Shown here piece after piece: positions 52,081-63,965 of a stretch of 64,000 nt of DNA (position 1 is the stretch's first letter; every line of letters begins with the position of its first letter). The translations under genes were made by a program, and so were the position numbers. Source of the DNA: Salvia splendens (lineage: Eukaryota > Streptophyta > Magnoliopsida > Lamiales > Lamiaceae); NCBI RefSeq assembly GCF_004379255.2, contig NC_056046.1, forward strand, positions 9,486,001 to 9,550,000, written 5' to 3'. A model generated the notes under the pieces. The model was not told the DNA's origin. It saw nothing but the letters and a program-made list of their open reading frames with translations, and did no database searches.

Positions 52081-54882
52081 TTATCTGCGGCAGAAGAAGG
52101 AGAAATCAGGGTGATTCACTCGGAGCAAGTTTAGCCAGTTATCCGCAGCTTGCAGCAGAGAATTTTCCAGCTGCCGCTGATGCCCTGTCAGCGGAGTCCA
52201 CAGCGATGCTTTGTATTTATACGAAGCCAGCCCGAATACCGGAAGTGAAACTAGAGGATCGTCATCGCTCCCACTAGGGTATGTCACAACTGGGGGATGC
52301 ACAACTTCACTTCCTGCGACAAGCAGAGAAGTGAGTCGGGCTCAAAAACTGAAATCATTAGATATGGCTGTGACTAGTTTACCTACCTGTCATGGGTGTA
52401 TGAAGAGAATGGAAGGTCAAGAAGCAAGCGTCCAGGTCTCTGAGAGTTGGACCCGTAGGTATTCTGTAAATCGGGTACCTACAGTAACAATACTCATTAT
52501 CCGAGAAACAAAAAGATAAGCAGAATCAAGAAATAACGACGCATTGTCTAGAAAAGATACCAGGCGACAGAAATCCAGCTTGATGGAAGTAAATCACAGC
52601 TCCTCAACGTTTTTAGTTCAGGGCAATGGAGAGCAAGATCAGATATCTGTGAAAAATTAATTGTTAAGTCCTCTCTCAGTGAATTGTTTACCAAAATAAA
52701 GCTCTTGACACGATATGATAAAAAAATATTCATGATAAGATAGACATGGGACCTTGTTTGCCAAAGGCTCCCTAGAATAGGGGGGGTCACGTTCAAGATA
52801 CTCAAACAACAAGCATCCCTGAGAGCTTCCGGTTTCACCTTCGTCGCTAGAGAAACCTTCTTGAAATGCCATATGATCCACTGTGAGAGGACTATTACTG
52901 CTCTGGAGGTAACTTTGTTGTTCTCTAGAATAGTTCAAGCCACCCCTCTCCTGCTCACTATCACTGCTTCCATCACTACTAGAATCCCTAAAATATTCAC
53001 CATCACTATCTTCACCAGATCTCCTAAAACAAAACAATAATCAGACGAGGAGAAATAGCTACAGATAGAATAAAAATAGTAACTAATGAATTTATACAGT
53101 TAAGACAATGAGTATGAAGGAAACTCTCTACACGGATAAAACCCAGACAGAAAGATGAGAACATTGAATATCAACTTAGTCACAAACACAAGGAAATAAT
53201 ATCTAACAGCATTTTTCATCTATCTTCATTCTTCAGCATATAAAAAAAACATGGTAGTGCTTGAGTTTCCAAGCAAACACCTTAAATATATATTTTTGTG
53301 TGCGCATTCACAATTTTCAGCACTTATCCATCAATCTTTTCAAGGTTAAACAGGCTTATAAATGCATCCATTTCAAAGGAAACAGGTATGGCAGAGAGGT
53401 CCGTGTTCTTCAATTATTGGAGACGTTGACATCTCACTATAAGAAAATAACTACACTAAGGACTTACCAACACCAAGACATTAATAGAGAGAGAGTACAG
53501 AGCAGACCAAATTGTTTAAAAAATTAGCCAGGGGTCAGATGTGATAAGATCTTTGGTAATTGATTCAAAATATGTTAGCAACAACAAAGTGAGTTGTGAC
53601 CGAAGTACATCTCCCAATCGTGAAGATAGTGCATAACACTAACTGGGAAATCCTCAAAGTTGAAATTTGTCCATGATGAAGCCAATTTAGATACATTCAT
53701 TACATGAAGTAATAACAATGCACTCAAAGTTACCTTACAAACAATACATCACAAGCCAAAAGACAGGTACCTTAATTTCACTGTGCTCTTTGAAAGGTCA
53801 GCGTACAATTGAATGCCCGACAGGTAGGGCACATAATACTGAACAACGCCATCACGATCATTCAGTATCAAAGGCACTCCCACACCATATGCACTCCATT
53901 CTTTAAACGACTCCCACAGATCACTTAGCACAAAGAAGGGCTGAGATTCTGCATTACTTGTTCTCCAACTCCTCACTTTCATCTGTTACATTTGACAAAA
54001 TATTTAAACAAGAAAAAAAACAAAATTTTTTAGTAAAAGCTCAATCTTTTGTAGAATTTCCAACAGTGTGATAGCAGAAAGAGTAACCAACACAAGTACA
54101 GGAACTAAGTATATCTTCCAGATACGAATTATGCAGTATGCGTTCTTTGCTCAATCAATAACAATAGCATAGACTGTAGTCTGTAATTCGGTATCCTAAG
54201 TATAATATCTTTGCTACCAAATGCAGGAATAAAAAAGAAAAGTACTAATTTGTATTTATAATGATTTCGCATATCAAAGCATAGCACCAAAAAAAATTAA
54301 AACTGCAGATTGCCGACCTAGCACAACATTGACTTGACAACTTAAAAATCGTCAATCACAATCCTCAAAAAAACTCAAACCTTCATACTTTCAAGTATAT
54401 TATTCAGGCAACTAAATCAAGGTGAGCTCAGATTCCCAACCATAAAGTAAAATATAATTCATCATCGGGAGGTAAAATTCCAAAATAGCACTACACTCAA
54501 AATTTGCTCAAATCGGCTAAATAACAAAAATAGTAACTTCACGACATACAGAGAACAAGTTAGGGTTTTTCCCAATTCAATCAAATCCATAGGTCTAGAA
54601 GAGGCAAACCTTGGGTAAATACTGCGCCGGTAACGATGGCGTCACAGATTCCAAGAACCTCTCCAGATTGCACAAAGGAGAGAGCTCCGACACCGGCGGC
54701 GACGCCGGAATATCTTCATCCGACTTCTCCGGCAGCGGCTCACCTGGCTGGCTCTTTGAACGGCTAGGCGGGACATCACTCTGAGCCCTCCGCAAATCTT
54801 GACTCAGTCGAGCCTTCGCCACGCTGTAAAACCGATCTTCACCGTTTCTACTCCTATTGAACTGCAAGCCTGGCCCCAACAT
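52081..54882 (-). CDS. DUF789 family protein
   Basis: Six exons on the minus strand: 54882-54610, 53982-53771, 53023-52753, 52646-52561, 52478-52387 and 52313-52081, giving 388 residues. Every junction has GT-AG and keeps frame. The N-terminus is Ser/Pro-rich, then come [51 protein letters not shown], a Ser/Asp-rich acidic linker (about 165-190), [46 protein letters not shown] (split over exons) and the C-terminal FGLASYKYK. These are hallmark segments of the plant DUF789 family, whose biochemical function is unknown. No signal peptide or transmembrane segment is seen. Confidence 0.93.
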
Positions 54883-55866
54883 ATTTCCGAACCAAAACTA
54901 ATTTAAGACCAAAAACCCTAATTTATCGAAACGCAATTATCTGCGTTTATCAAAAAGGGGTCACAGCTCTATCCACGGAAAAACCTTTTCCTTCTCCTTT
55001 TCCTGCGATATATATCCGTCAAATTTATGGGAATTTCCGAGTTTTATCTCAATAAAAGGCAGATGAGTCAATGTCGCCGATCAAATCCCGTTATTAACGT
55101 CGACGAAATGTTGAGATGCCAACTGGGATCAAAATTGCTATGCAGAATGTATGTAAATGGGGGTGTAGGTTAGAGAGAGAAAGAGATGGGAGGAAAATGG
55201 ATGGGTATAAGAAGGAAGGAGGAGAAGAAACGCTTAAATTAAAATAATTGATTATAATTATTTGAAAGAAGGGAAAATGGTGAAGTTTATGGGGAAAATT
55301 GTTTTTTATTGCGCGCTGCAAACACGACGCTGATTTTTGGTCGGGACGGGTGACTGAAATGACACATTTGCCACCGGTTAGATTTTTTTACTTTAAAGGT
55401 TAAAAACAAGCCCTCGATTACTTACACTGGATTCATAATTACGGTATTATGGATAAGGATTAAGGAGGTAACGTAAATCAGATATATGGTAGAAGTAAAT
55501 CGCTAACATTCCTTGAGTAAAGATAATTGGCATAAATTTACATGTACGTAACTCTTATATTTTAAATCAAGTTGAATTAGATTTATCCTATGACTATTAT
55601 TTTTAATTTATTGTCACGATCAAATAAAATATCATAGAGGGAAAGTAGCAGTGTAGATCGGATTAGGATTATAATGTCAAATATACTACATTTTTTTATT
55701 ATAGTAATATTATGTTCTACATTGCAAATATATTTAGTAATTAAAAAAAATTAGCGTACACTGTGCAGAAAGTAGAAACTACACGTCTGCACTTTTACGT
55801 GTCATGATATTATGTCATCAAATTTAACTTTAATAATAAAAAAACTCTCACTAAATTGACATATTA
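54883..55866. other. DUF789 upstream region and spacer
   Basis: Probable promoter and 5' UTR of the DUF789 gene, then AT-rich DNA. A pyrimidine-rich stretch on the minus strand at 55150-55260 may be leader or promoter. Confidence 0.45.
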
Positions 55867-56090
55867 GCGCATCCACAACAAATCTTCTCCATTGATAGTT
55901 GGGCATTTCGTGCGGCTCGTCCACTACGCCAACATTGCTTGTTGGATTTGGCCGCACATGCGGCTCATGAGCTATGTTTTTTGTCGTTATTTTCTCTTTT
56001 ACTCTTTTTTTCCTTCTTTATATAAATATGTATATTCAATAAGTACACAATATTAATGAAGTTCTTTACTCTACATGCTCTAAGATTGAA
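55867..56090. mobile_element. Possible short PIF/Harbinger derivative
   Basis: The left end GCGCATCCACAACA follows TTA; the right end on the other strand reads GAGCATGTAGAGT and is followed by TAA. The ends resemble the PIF elements elsewhere in this window, and the interior has a GTGCGGC/GCCGCAC-rich part and a TATAAATA-type promoter remnant. The termini are imperfect, so this is tentative. Confidence 0.4.
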
Positions 56091-56260
56091 TCCATCTTCC
56101 AACATATCAGAATTGGATACGGTTTTTGCTAACAAATCTTGACCATCTTATATAGATTCTTGTTAGTACGTCAATATTATTTATTTTATTTATATAGTTA
56201 TTTGATTTAAATATCTTAAAAATTACAAATTGCATAAAAGTCAAAGTTCAATTTATTATT

Positions 56261-56980
56261 TTGTCGCTAGATAACTTGGACCCTACTTGTCAGCTTTGTC
56301 GTAGGGAGGAGGATTCAGCAGACCATCTCTTCTTCAAATCTCCGAAGACTTGGGCGGTTTGGGGAAAGATCATGTTTTGGCTTGGCATCGCGAGGAGATC
56401 GACGACGATCAGGAGCGTCATCAAATGGCCAGGACGGCAGATCAGAGGTTCACGGATTGTTCAGATGGCGAAGGGGATTGCACTCATGGCTTCAGTGGCG
56501 ATCATTTGGAGAACGCGAAACAAGATTATCTTTGATGGGAAGGCATGAGATGCAGTTAGGGTCATCTTTGAGATCAAAGAAGCTACCTACATCATCTTGT
56601 ATTCACATTTCCCACACGAGCAGGTCCTTCTCCACCTTCCAGACAGATGACGGTGTTCACTTCTTTTGGATGTTTTGGTCTTCGACGCACTTTGAGTCAC
56701 TCATCAAGGTACTCTTTTCCCCTTGGGGAGTTTTATCCCATGGGGTTTTATCCCCAAGGGGTTTTAACGAGGCCCGCCCACTCTGGGTTTCGATGGGTGA
56801 CGTGAACTGGGGTCGTTCTTGTTGGGGGCCCTGTTCCTTGCTTTTTGTTTCTTGGTCTCTACCATGTTTTTTCATTCTAACCGACTTGTGGCTTTTCACT
56901 TGTACTTTCCTCGGGTATGCCTGAATGTATGATGTAAACAAGGGTTTCAGTTTTACTTAATTTATTTATTCATAAAAAAA
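56261..56980 (+). mobile_element. LINE 3' remnant (zf-RVT end of ORF2)
   Basis: The open frame has CQLCRREEDSADHLFF and TWAVWGKIMFWLG, then a helix ending IIWRTRNKIIFDGK. This is the zinc-binding C-terminal region of plant LINE ORF2. A TGA ends it at 56548, but the same frame continues with family-like residues (EIKEATYIILYSHFPHEQ) to 56638. A 3' UTR and A-rich end (ATAAAAAAAGAAA, near 56970) follow. It is a 5'-truncated, decayed copy. Confidence 0.75.
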
Positions 56981-57436
56981 GAAAGTGATGTTCGCAGATG
57001 ATGCTCGTATAAGATACATAGCATACATGTAATATTTTTAATAAATCAATATCATTTTAGTTATTTTGGTTTTTACTAACAAACACAGTTACGGGACATA
57101 ATAGAGATTTTTTATGTGAAACCCCACCCTTAGGCCATCCACAACGCTGTCACTAAACCGTCCCTTAAATTACTATACTTCATCCCTTAACTAAAGGACA
57201 GAACCTGCAACCCTCCATCCCTTAACCGTCCCTTAAATTACTATTCATTCAATTTCATTTTTTATTTTTATTTCCAACCAAATTCAATTAAAAAACACAC
57301 TTCATTAAAAATAAAATAAAATTACAACATAAATAAAAATACAACTTAAAATTCAAAAAAATAAAAAAGGACATAATTAAAATCCTAAAAAAATAAAAAT
57401 GACATAATTTAAAATACAATTTTATAGAAAAAAAAA

Positions 57437-58571
57437 CTACGGCGAATCATCCCCCGAAGGAGGTGGAGGTGCACTGAAGCCGTGAGGAGGCGGAATGCCA
57501 AGTTGTGCTGCCATAAACGTAATTCCGTTAAGCAAGGCTTGGTATTGGGCGGGCGTCATGCGGGAAGTGTCCGCCATTGTGGCGGTCATGTACATGGCCA
57601 TAAGGGAGTTGTGGGGTCCCCCCGAGCCCGAGCCCGCCTGGCTTGATTCGGCTCGGCCCCTCCTCCATTTAGCCGCCTTCGCCGCATTTCTCCCTTGCGG
57701 CCGACGGCGCCCACGGGAGGACCCCCCGGCATCGTCTGTCGGGTCTCAACCTCTAGCGAGGCAAACTCTTGTGGCCCGCTGCCCGAACCGCCCTCACCAG
57801 ACGAGTATTGGCCACTCACCGTGTGCTTCGTGCGCTTTGAGGTCGTGCCCGTGCTGGACCGCACACCGCCGGCCCACCTTTCCTCGTCCTTGACGACCTT
57901 CCAAACATCGACATATTTGAATTGTTTGTTGGTGTCGTCGAAGTAGACCCGCAAAGCCGACCTCAGAATGTCGGCTCCCGTGGCTCCGCTTTGGTAATGA
58001 GCCGCTTCATTCTTGTGGATGACGCATAATCGTTTGACCTCTCTGTCGACTCGGTCAAAGTGAGCGCGGAGCATCTTATATGTGCGGCGGCGGGACCCCT
58101 TCGGCTTAATCTGGTGGTAGGCCTAGGTGACCTTCTCCTAGAAGCACTTCCGGGGTTGTTGATTCCCGGCGATGGGATAGTACGAGACACTGATCCAGGC
58201 GTTGTACACCGCCAGTGTTTCTTTGGGGCCGTACGGATGTCGGCCTAGATCTTCCTCCTCATCCGCCTCCGCCCTGGAGCTTCCACCGCCTCGGCCTCCT
58301 CCCCCGCCTCGACCTTCTTCCGGAGTGGGTTCAACGGATAATCCTCCCGAATCTGGGATAATCCCTGCGAATACCACGGGGCGGAGGGACGGGCGTATGC
58401 ATCCACGTCAAAATTGGGTGGTTGGTATCCCCCCGGCGTCGACTAACCCTGGGTGCCCGGCGTCGACGAACCGGAACCACCCAATGTGTTGTACATGCTC
58501 CCCTAGTCGCTGAACGCGTTGAGATCCAACCCGCCGGAGCCGCTACCGCCGGAGTTTCCGTCGCCGGACAT
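57437..58571 (-). pseudogene. PIF/Harbinger ORF1 (Myb/SANT-like, NAM-associated) pseudogene
   Basis: From ATG at 58571 (MSGDGNSGGSGSGGLDLNAF) the minus strand encodes the accessory ORF1 protein of PIF elements, which binds DNA and assists the transposase. Recognisable parts are AVYNAWISVS and GNQQ, YHQIKPKGSRRRTYKMLRAH, EVKRLCVIHKNEAAHYQSGA, YVDVWKVVKDEERWAGG and a Pro-rich C-terminus ending SGDDSP. Disabling changes are at least four in-frame TAG codons (near 58503, 58443, 58136 and 58124), one frameshift around 58310-58330 and another around 57700. It is not translatable as one protein. Confidence 0.85.
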
Positions 58572-58792
58572 TTTGTGATGAGATGTTAGATGAAAATTGG
58601 AGATGAAATAGAGATGATTTGAGAAGAATAGATGTGTAGTTGTGTGTGAAATGAGGATGAATTAGGAGTATTTATAGAGCAAAAAAAAGGAAAATGGCTA
58701 TAAACGGTAATATTACCGTTTTTAATTTTTAATTTAATTTAATTTTTTTTATTTAATTCAATTTTTTAAATGAATTATTGCGTCAGCGTGAC

Positions 58793-58824
58793 GATGCCCA
58801 CTCGCGGGCCGGCGAGTGGGCGTC
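58793..58824. repeat. Hairpin in the ORF1-only element
   Basis: GATGCCCACTCGC and GCGAGTGGGCGTC around a 6 bp loop, the counterpart of 17752-17783 with one mismatch (T-G). Confidence 0.8.
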
Positions 58825-59019
58825 ACACATGGCACCGAGGCGCGCCACGTCGCCTCGGCGCATGGCGAGACTTCTCGCCATTCGTCACACCGTGACGGAA
58901 CACAGAACGGGCTGGGGATGGGTTGGGGACGAGACGGGGCGCGCAACGTGTCACGCCACCGTCTCGTTCCTTCGTGACGGAATACGGGCCATCCGCGTGA
59001 CGCGTTGTCGGTGGCATTA

Positions 59020-59780
59020 GATTCGTTCAAACAAAGCCAAACGCTATTAGTAAATTCTTAGCTTGGTCAAAACTCATGAATTGCTTTTCTGAATTCTTCT
59101 AATTTAATCCAATTAACAGGTACTCCATCACTTTTAATATGTACTTAAAAGAAAAATCTCTTCTTTGTTTGTCAAAATCGAAAACTAAATTCTTTAACAA
59201 GATACAATCAAGGGAAATTTATTGATTATAGAACGTAGTTTGGTTTGCATAAACATTTGACTGAAAACTCGCAAATATACGTCTACCCAATGCCTCTAAA
59301 ATAGATCACAGCCACGTGTAGTATTTATTTGATGGTTTAGCCTATAGGCGAAATCATTAATTTAGTCCTGATCTGAAACCACAAATAATTCATGGATTTT
59401 CGGCAGCCTACACAATATCTATCGATTGCATGTAAATATATTCAACATTCAAAAAATTCATTACAATATTGTGCTAGTGTTAATGCGTAGATTAGAAAAT
59501 TCATTACAATATATATTGATTGCATGTAAATATAGTCAATGTATCCAAGAGTTTATTTTAAAATCCTAATTAAAATGTGACCTTATGGTTTGGAATCAAT
59601 TATTCCAATGACCCAAATATAAGCTGGGATGTATGATATGTATCCTTCAAACCGAACCTAATCACTTAGAATTGATCCCTTCATAGCTATATGTATTGTC
59701 TATTTATTGACAAAGACATTGCTATAAAATATTCAATCGCGTTTAGAGTTTTGTTATCTTAAATTTGAATTGGTGATTGG
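59020..59780. other. AT-rich spacer
   Basis: No gene recognised. A near repeat (TTCATTACAATAT... and TTGCATGTAAATATA) occurs twice between 59420 and 59545. Confidence 0.45.
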
Positions 59781-60406
59781 TGATTGGGCGAATTTTTGAT
59801 AGTAATAAATGCAGGTAATAAATATAGATCACGACACAGAAAGTTACGTGGTTCGATTTACTGAAGTAAATCTACGTCCACGGGAAGAAAGGAGGGCAAA
59901 TTTGTATTGCTTGATCTGGATTACAGCTTACAACACTGACTTGCTATATGAGATTCGATATCTAGAGAGCTCTTTTTCTCCTTAGTCTATCTGATCTAAG
60001 TTCTATTTATACATTGAACTAAGATCGTGGCTTGCATCACCACTAACTAGGTCGTGGATGTCGTGGAGGTCATGAGATCCTGCATGGGTCCACTATCTCT
60101 TTGTTTGGTCCGCTATCCTGCATGAGATCCTGCATGAGTTGACACCACTAAATAGATCGTGTAGTGGAGGTCGTGGAGGTTCTGCATGAGTCCACTATCT
60201 CCCAGTTCGGTCGAATACTGAGACCGAACTGCTGAACTATTGCCGAGCAGCTTTTGCCGATCTGAGAGTAGAGCTTGATTGGTCGGCTTTTACCGAGCTG
60301 TAGGCTGGGGCCGAACTCTTTGGTAATGCCGAACTGATACTCTTCCTTGGGCTTTGGGCTGATGGGCCGTCACTGCTATTGGGCTTGTTTAGTACGTACC
60401 CCATCA
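59781..60406 (-). repeat. 3' LTR of second Tat element
   Basis: Read on the minus strand it starts TGATGGGGTACGTACTAAAC and ends TTCGCCCAATCA. A GATTGG/GATTGG repeat at 59774-59786 makes the outer boundary uncertain by about 7 bp. Confidence 0.85.
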
Positions 60407-60743
60407 CTACCCCCCCGAAAAGCGAAGTGAATCACTTCGGCGAAGCGAGTCACTTCGGCATTCTGGATAAAGGTACGGGGGAGGCTGACGTCAGGGGACG
60501 TGCCTTGCGCGTGACTGCATTAAATGCGACAGTAAAATCCGGCCGTTGAATCCTGAAAAGGTGGGATTCGAAACGGTGCGATGATTTTGAAATCTTCTCC
60601 GAATCTGATAAATACGTCCTTTCTTCATCATTTGAACACTTTTGCTATTGCTTCTTCTGCATTCTCTCTCTTTTGCGTAAAAATTTCCTTCCGCTTTCAA
60701 GAATTTCTTCAGAATTTCTTCAGACTTTCAAAGAGTAAGAACC

Positions 60744-62635
60744 ATGTCTTCTTCTTCTTCTTCTGAGTCAGGTAGCGGTAGGAAAGGGGGTAAGGGGTCT
60801 TCTAGCCGGAAAGAATCCGGGGAGAAGACCGTAGAGTATTTTCACAGCATCTTGAGTAAGGATACTGTGATATCCCTACACGAAAAATATTTTTTTCCTG
60901 GGGGGAAGGTTGCGATTCCCGACGACCTTCATAGGGCTGACTCGCCGCCGGAGGGTTACGCCACCGTTTATGAAGCCGGCTTGGAATGCGGGCTTCGTTT
61001 CCCTCTTCCCCCTGCCTTTGTAGAGCTGCTTGATTTTTTTCAACTCCCTTTAGGTCAGGTGACTCCGAACTCTTGGAGGCACTTATCGGCCTTTGCTACC
61101 GAACTGCGTAGGCTAGATAAGGATCTGTCTCTGAGGGCAATCCTTAATTTTTTCCAGTTTAAGAGAAAAGGATCTTGGTTTTACTTGATCCCTTTACAGC
61201 CTTTTAGGGCCTTCTGCAAAACCAAGTGGCCAAAGTGGCAACATCGCTTCTTTTTTTATAATAGGACAGCGGCTCCGGGCTTTCCCTGGAGAGGGCCGAA
61301 GTCCGTGATTCCTCATCCTCGGTTAGAACCGTTGGACGAGCTCGAGGGCGAGCTCAATAAGATTCCTATGATTAGGAAGCAGTACCTGGAGTCTGAGCTC
61401 GTCAAGGGCGACTTCGTGTTCGACTCCTCGTCTTCGGACGAAGAGACTGAGGGTGAGGACTTCTTTTTTGTGCCTTACTGCTTTTGTGGCGAAAACTAAC
61501 CTTGCTTTCTTGCTTTTTGGCAGTGAACTTGCTAAATAAGATTAGCCGCAAATCCTCCGAGCTTAAGGAGCCGGAGAAACAGAAGGCTACCAGCTCGGCG
61601 CCTGATGCCGAGAAGAATCCGAAGAGGCAGAAGACCTCTTCTTCGGATCCAAAAAAGCCGGAGTCCACTTCGGCAAAGGGGAAGGGGAAGACCCAGAAGC
61701 CCCCAAGAGCGCCGGAGAGAGACATCGTCTTGGCGCCCCCTTCGGAGCATGTCTGTGAGCCTTTTGCATGGCCAACGGACTTTGCCGAGGTAACTTCTCT
61801 TCTTGATTCTTTGGCTTTGCTTCTTTCCTATGTTTTTTTGGTGGCCCCTCTGTTGACTCTTTCCTTTTTCCATTTTCAGAGGAATAGCATGCTCAGCAAG
61901 CTCGTCGCAGTCGAACTCTCTAAAGCGTCCAGCGACTATGCTGAGATGCAGAGGAAGTTGGCGGCTGCTCGTCACCAGGCCGAACAGGCTAAGGCAGACT
62001 TTGAGAAGGCCAGAGCTGCTAGGATCTCGGCCCAGGATGAAGCCCAGTTTGCCAAAAACCAGCTCATCATCCAGCGAGAGCAGACGAAACGGAGGGATGC
62101 TGCCGCCGTGGTTGCCCAAGGGGAGGTTCTCCGTGCTTTCGCGGAGAAACTCTTTCTGAGCAATCAATTTTCGGCCTTTGTCGGTGATCTGCTGAAACTG
62201 ATGACCGATAATGCCGAGCAGGGGCCCGAAGTCGTCCTGCCGCTGTACGGCCGAGAGATAGCAGCTAGTCTCCAGAGTCTGCCGCTCCTTGAGGAGCTTG
62301 CTTCGTCCTCGGTCCTGCTTTCTGCTGACCGAGTTCGTAGTTGCCGAGCTGACCGGGACGAGAATATGGAGGCTATCTTTGCCTCCTTAGGGCCAGTTTC
62401 ACCCGCTCCAATTTTCCACGGAGAGGGTGAGACCGAGCAGCTTGATCAGCAGACCGGAGACGGGCAGGCCGAGCAAGAGGTGCTGCAGATCGGTGATGGG
62501 GGCACCGAGCAGGCTGGGGGAGCAGGGAGGCCGAGGCTGAAGCTGAGGCAGACAAGGAGAAGGAAGCTGAACCTCACCGAGGAGCCGGAGACGAAGCTGG
62601 CGGAGTATGATTTCGTCTCCCTTCTCTTAGTTTAG
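60744..62635 (+). CDS. Antisense gene of the second Tat element
   Basis: Exons 60744-61452, 61524-61789 and 61880-62635 predict 576 residues, nearly the same as the gene at 29226-31088. Splice positions are the same, including G|GTGAGG to GGCAG|TG. Intron 2 is 90 nt and open, so its retention would keep the frame. The N-terminal domain (GLRFPLPPAFVELLDFF, TPNSWRHLSAF) and the coiled coil are preserved with mostly conservative changes. Near the C-terminus a small deletion around 62520 changes the frame, giving a tail RPRLKLRQTRRRKLNL instead of the acidic tail of the other copy. Confidence 0.8.
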
Positions 62636-62835
62636 TTTCTTCCTTGTTGTAAAATGGCCTTGAAGCCCTCCTTGTGTAAAAATTTTTTTTCTTATGAATG
62701 AAAAAATTCTTCTTTCTACACTTGTGTCTTCGTATAGCTTTTCGTACTCTCTTTTACTCCTGTTGTGGTTTACTACCTGCTCAGTAAACTGAAATGCCGA
62801 ACTGACATAGCTGCTTTGTATTCTTAACTCTTAAG

Positions 62836-63591
62836 GAGCTGGAGGTACTTCACTGGAAGCGGCTGTACTCTTCCGCTTTAGACGAAGCTGAGAAAAAAGC
62901 CATAGCTGACCAGATGAAGAATGACGAACTCTTGGCTTGTTTAGTGAAGGTGGAGGCCGACAATAAGGACTTAGAGTCCGAAAAGAAAGATCTGGAGGCC
63001 GAGCTGAATACTGCCGTCGCTGAGAGGACTGCGTATGAGGATTTCATCTGCAGGCGCGGGGGAATGACCATCTCTGAAGTTCAGGAACGAGTTGACGAAC
63101 TGTGGGAGGAATATCATGTACTCCGGAGGAACAATGCGCTGGAGAGCTCGGCTTGCCAACAAGTCGTGAAATCATTGCGGCGCTGGGCTTCTCGGTACGA
63201 CATCATTCTTTCCCGGCGTCCCTCAATCGAGAGATTCCTTAGGCATTTCCCGCCAACAGATGCTCGCACTCCAGCTCAAACCTCTGATTCACTTGCTCAA
63301 AACCCTACTCCAAGTCAGCAACGAACTCAGGAACAACCGGAGACGTCAAGACGAGGACGGACTGAAGTTCGCAGAGGAGCGGTGACTATGAGTGAGCAAG
63401 ATCGGCAAATGATTCGTGAAGAGGCTCTTCGCCGCCGAGGTGCCAGAGCTTCCCGGGCTCAGGGAAGAGGCGGTAGGTCGATTAGAGCATCTCGTCGACC
63501 TGCTTATTCTTCAGCTGCCCGGAATGGCCGAACTCGGCTTCACGAGGATTTTGTGAATAGATGGCTCAACTTTAGCAACCATGGACAGTAG
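62836..63591 (+). CDS. Coiled-coil 3' coding segment, second Tat copy
   Basis: Open from a likely acceptor (CTTAAG before GAGCTGGAG) to the stop, 251 residues. It is colinear with 28211-29002 but lacks the 12-codon duplication. Here an ATG occurs at 62914, so independent translation is possible. The pairing of LEADNKDLESE-type heptads with an Arg-rich tail is kept. Confidence 0.6.
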   Translation, partial: ELEVLHWKRLYSSALDEAEKKAIADQMKNDELLACLVKVEADNKDLESEKKDLEAELNTAVAERTAYEDFICRRGGMTISEVQERVDELWEEYHVLRRNNALESSACQQVVKSLRRWASRYDIILSRRPSIERFLRHFPPTDARTPAQTSDSLAQNPTPSQQRTQEQPETSRRGRTEVRRGAVTMSEQDRQMIREEALRRRGARASRAQGRGGRSIRASRRPAYSSAARNGRTRLHEDFVNRWLNFSNHGQ

Positions 63592-63721
63592 AATAGTCCT
63601 TTGTAATGGCGTAACGCCTTCTCGTAGGGCAGCAGAATTATATGCCGAACAAGTTTTAATAAATGAAATCTTCATTTCGCTTCTATCACTGCGTATTTAC
63701 AGCTCAGCGAAAAAATTTCAT

Positions 63722-63965
63722 CGTGCTCGTCCTCGGTCTTATGAAGTAAACTTCTTTGACCGGACTCGTCCTCGGTCTTATGAAGTAAGCTTCTTTGACC
63801 GGACTCGTCTTTGGTCTTATGAAGTAAACTTCTTTGACCGGACTTGGTCCTCGGTCTTATGAAATAAACTTCTTTGACCGGACTCGTCTTTGGTCTTATG
63901 AAGTAAACTTCTTTGACCGGACTCGTCTTTGGTCTTATGAAGTAAATTTCTTTGACCGGACTAAG
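63722..63965 (-). repeat. 39 bp tandem repeat, about six copies
   Basis: Units contain CTTATGAAGTAAACTTCTTT and GACCGGACTCGT, the reverse complement of the array at 27876-28076. It again lies downstream of the antisense gene. Confidence 0.85.

Larger units (their letters stand above)
57133..59016 (-). mobile_element. PIF/Harbinger ORF1-only element, sister of element 1
   Basis: Termini GGCCATCCACAACGC and, on the other strand, TGCCACCGACAACGC. TTA duplications at 57130-57132 and 59017-59019. The 1884 bp element resembles element 1 (15945-17974) over both flanks: the A-rich 3' flank ending in ATGACATAATTTAA, the TTTATAGAG promoter area, the ACGGTAATATTACCGTTT palindrome, ATGAATTATTGCGTCA and the 13 bp hairpin. 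Between these flanks it carries the accessory ORF1 instead of a transposase, on the same strand. Confidence 0.9.

Noticed and set aside
56382..56924. 180-codon frame in the LINE remnant
   Set aside because: It overlaps the recognised zf-RVT frame in another phase and has no motif of its own.
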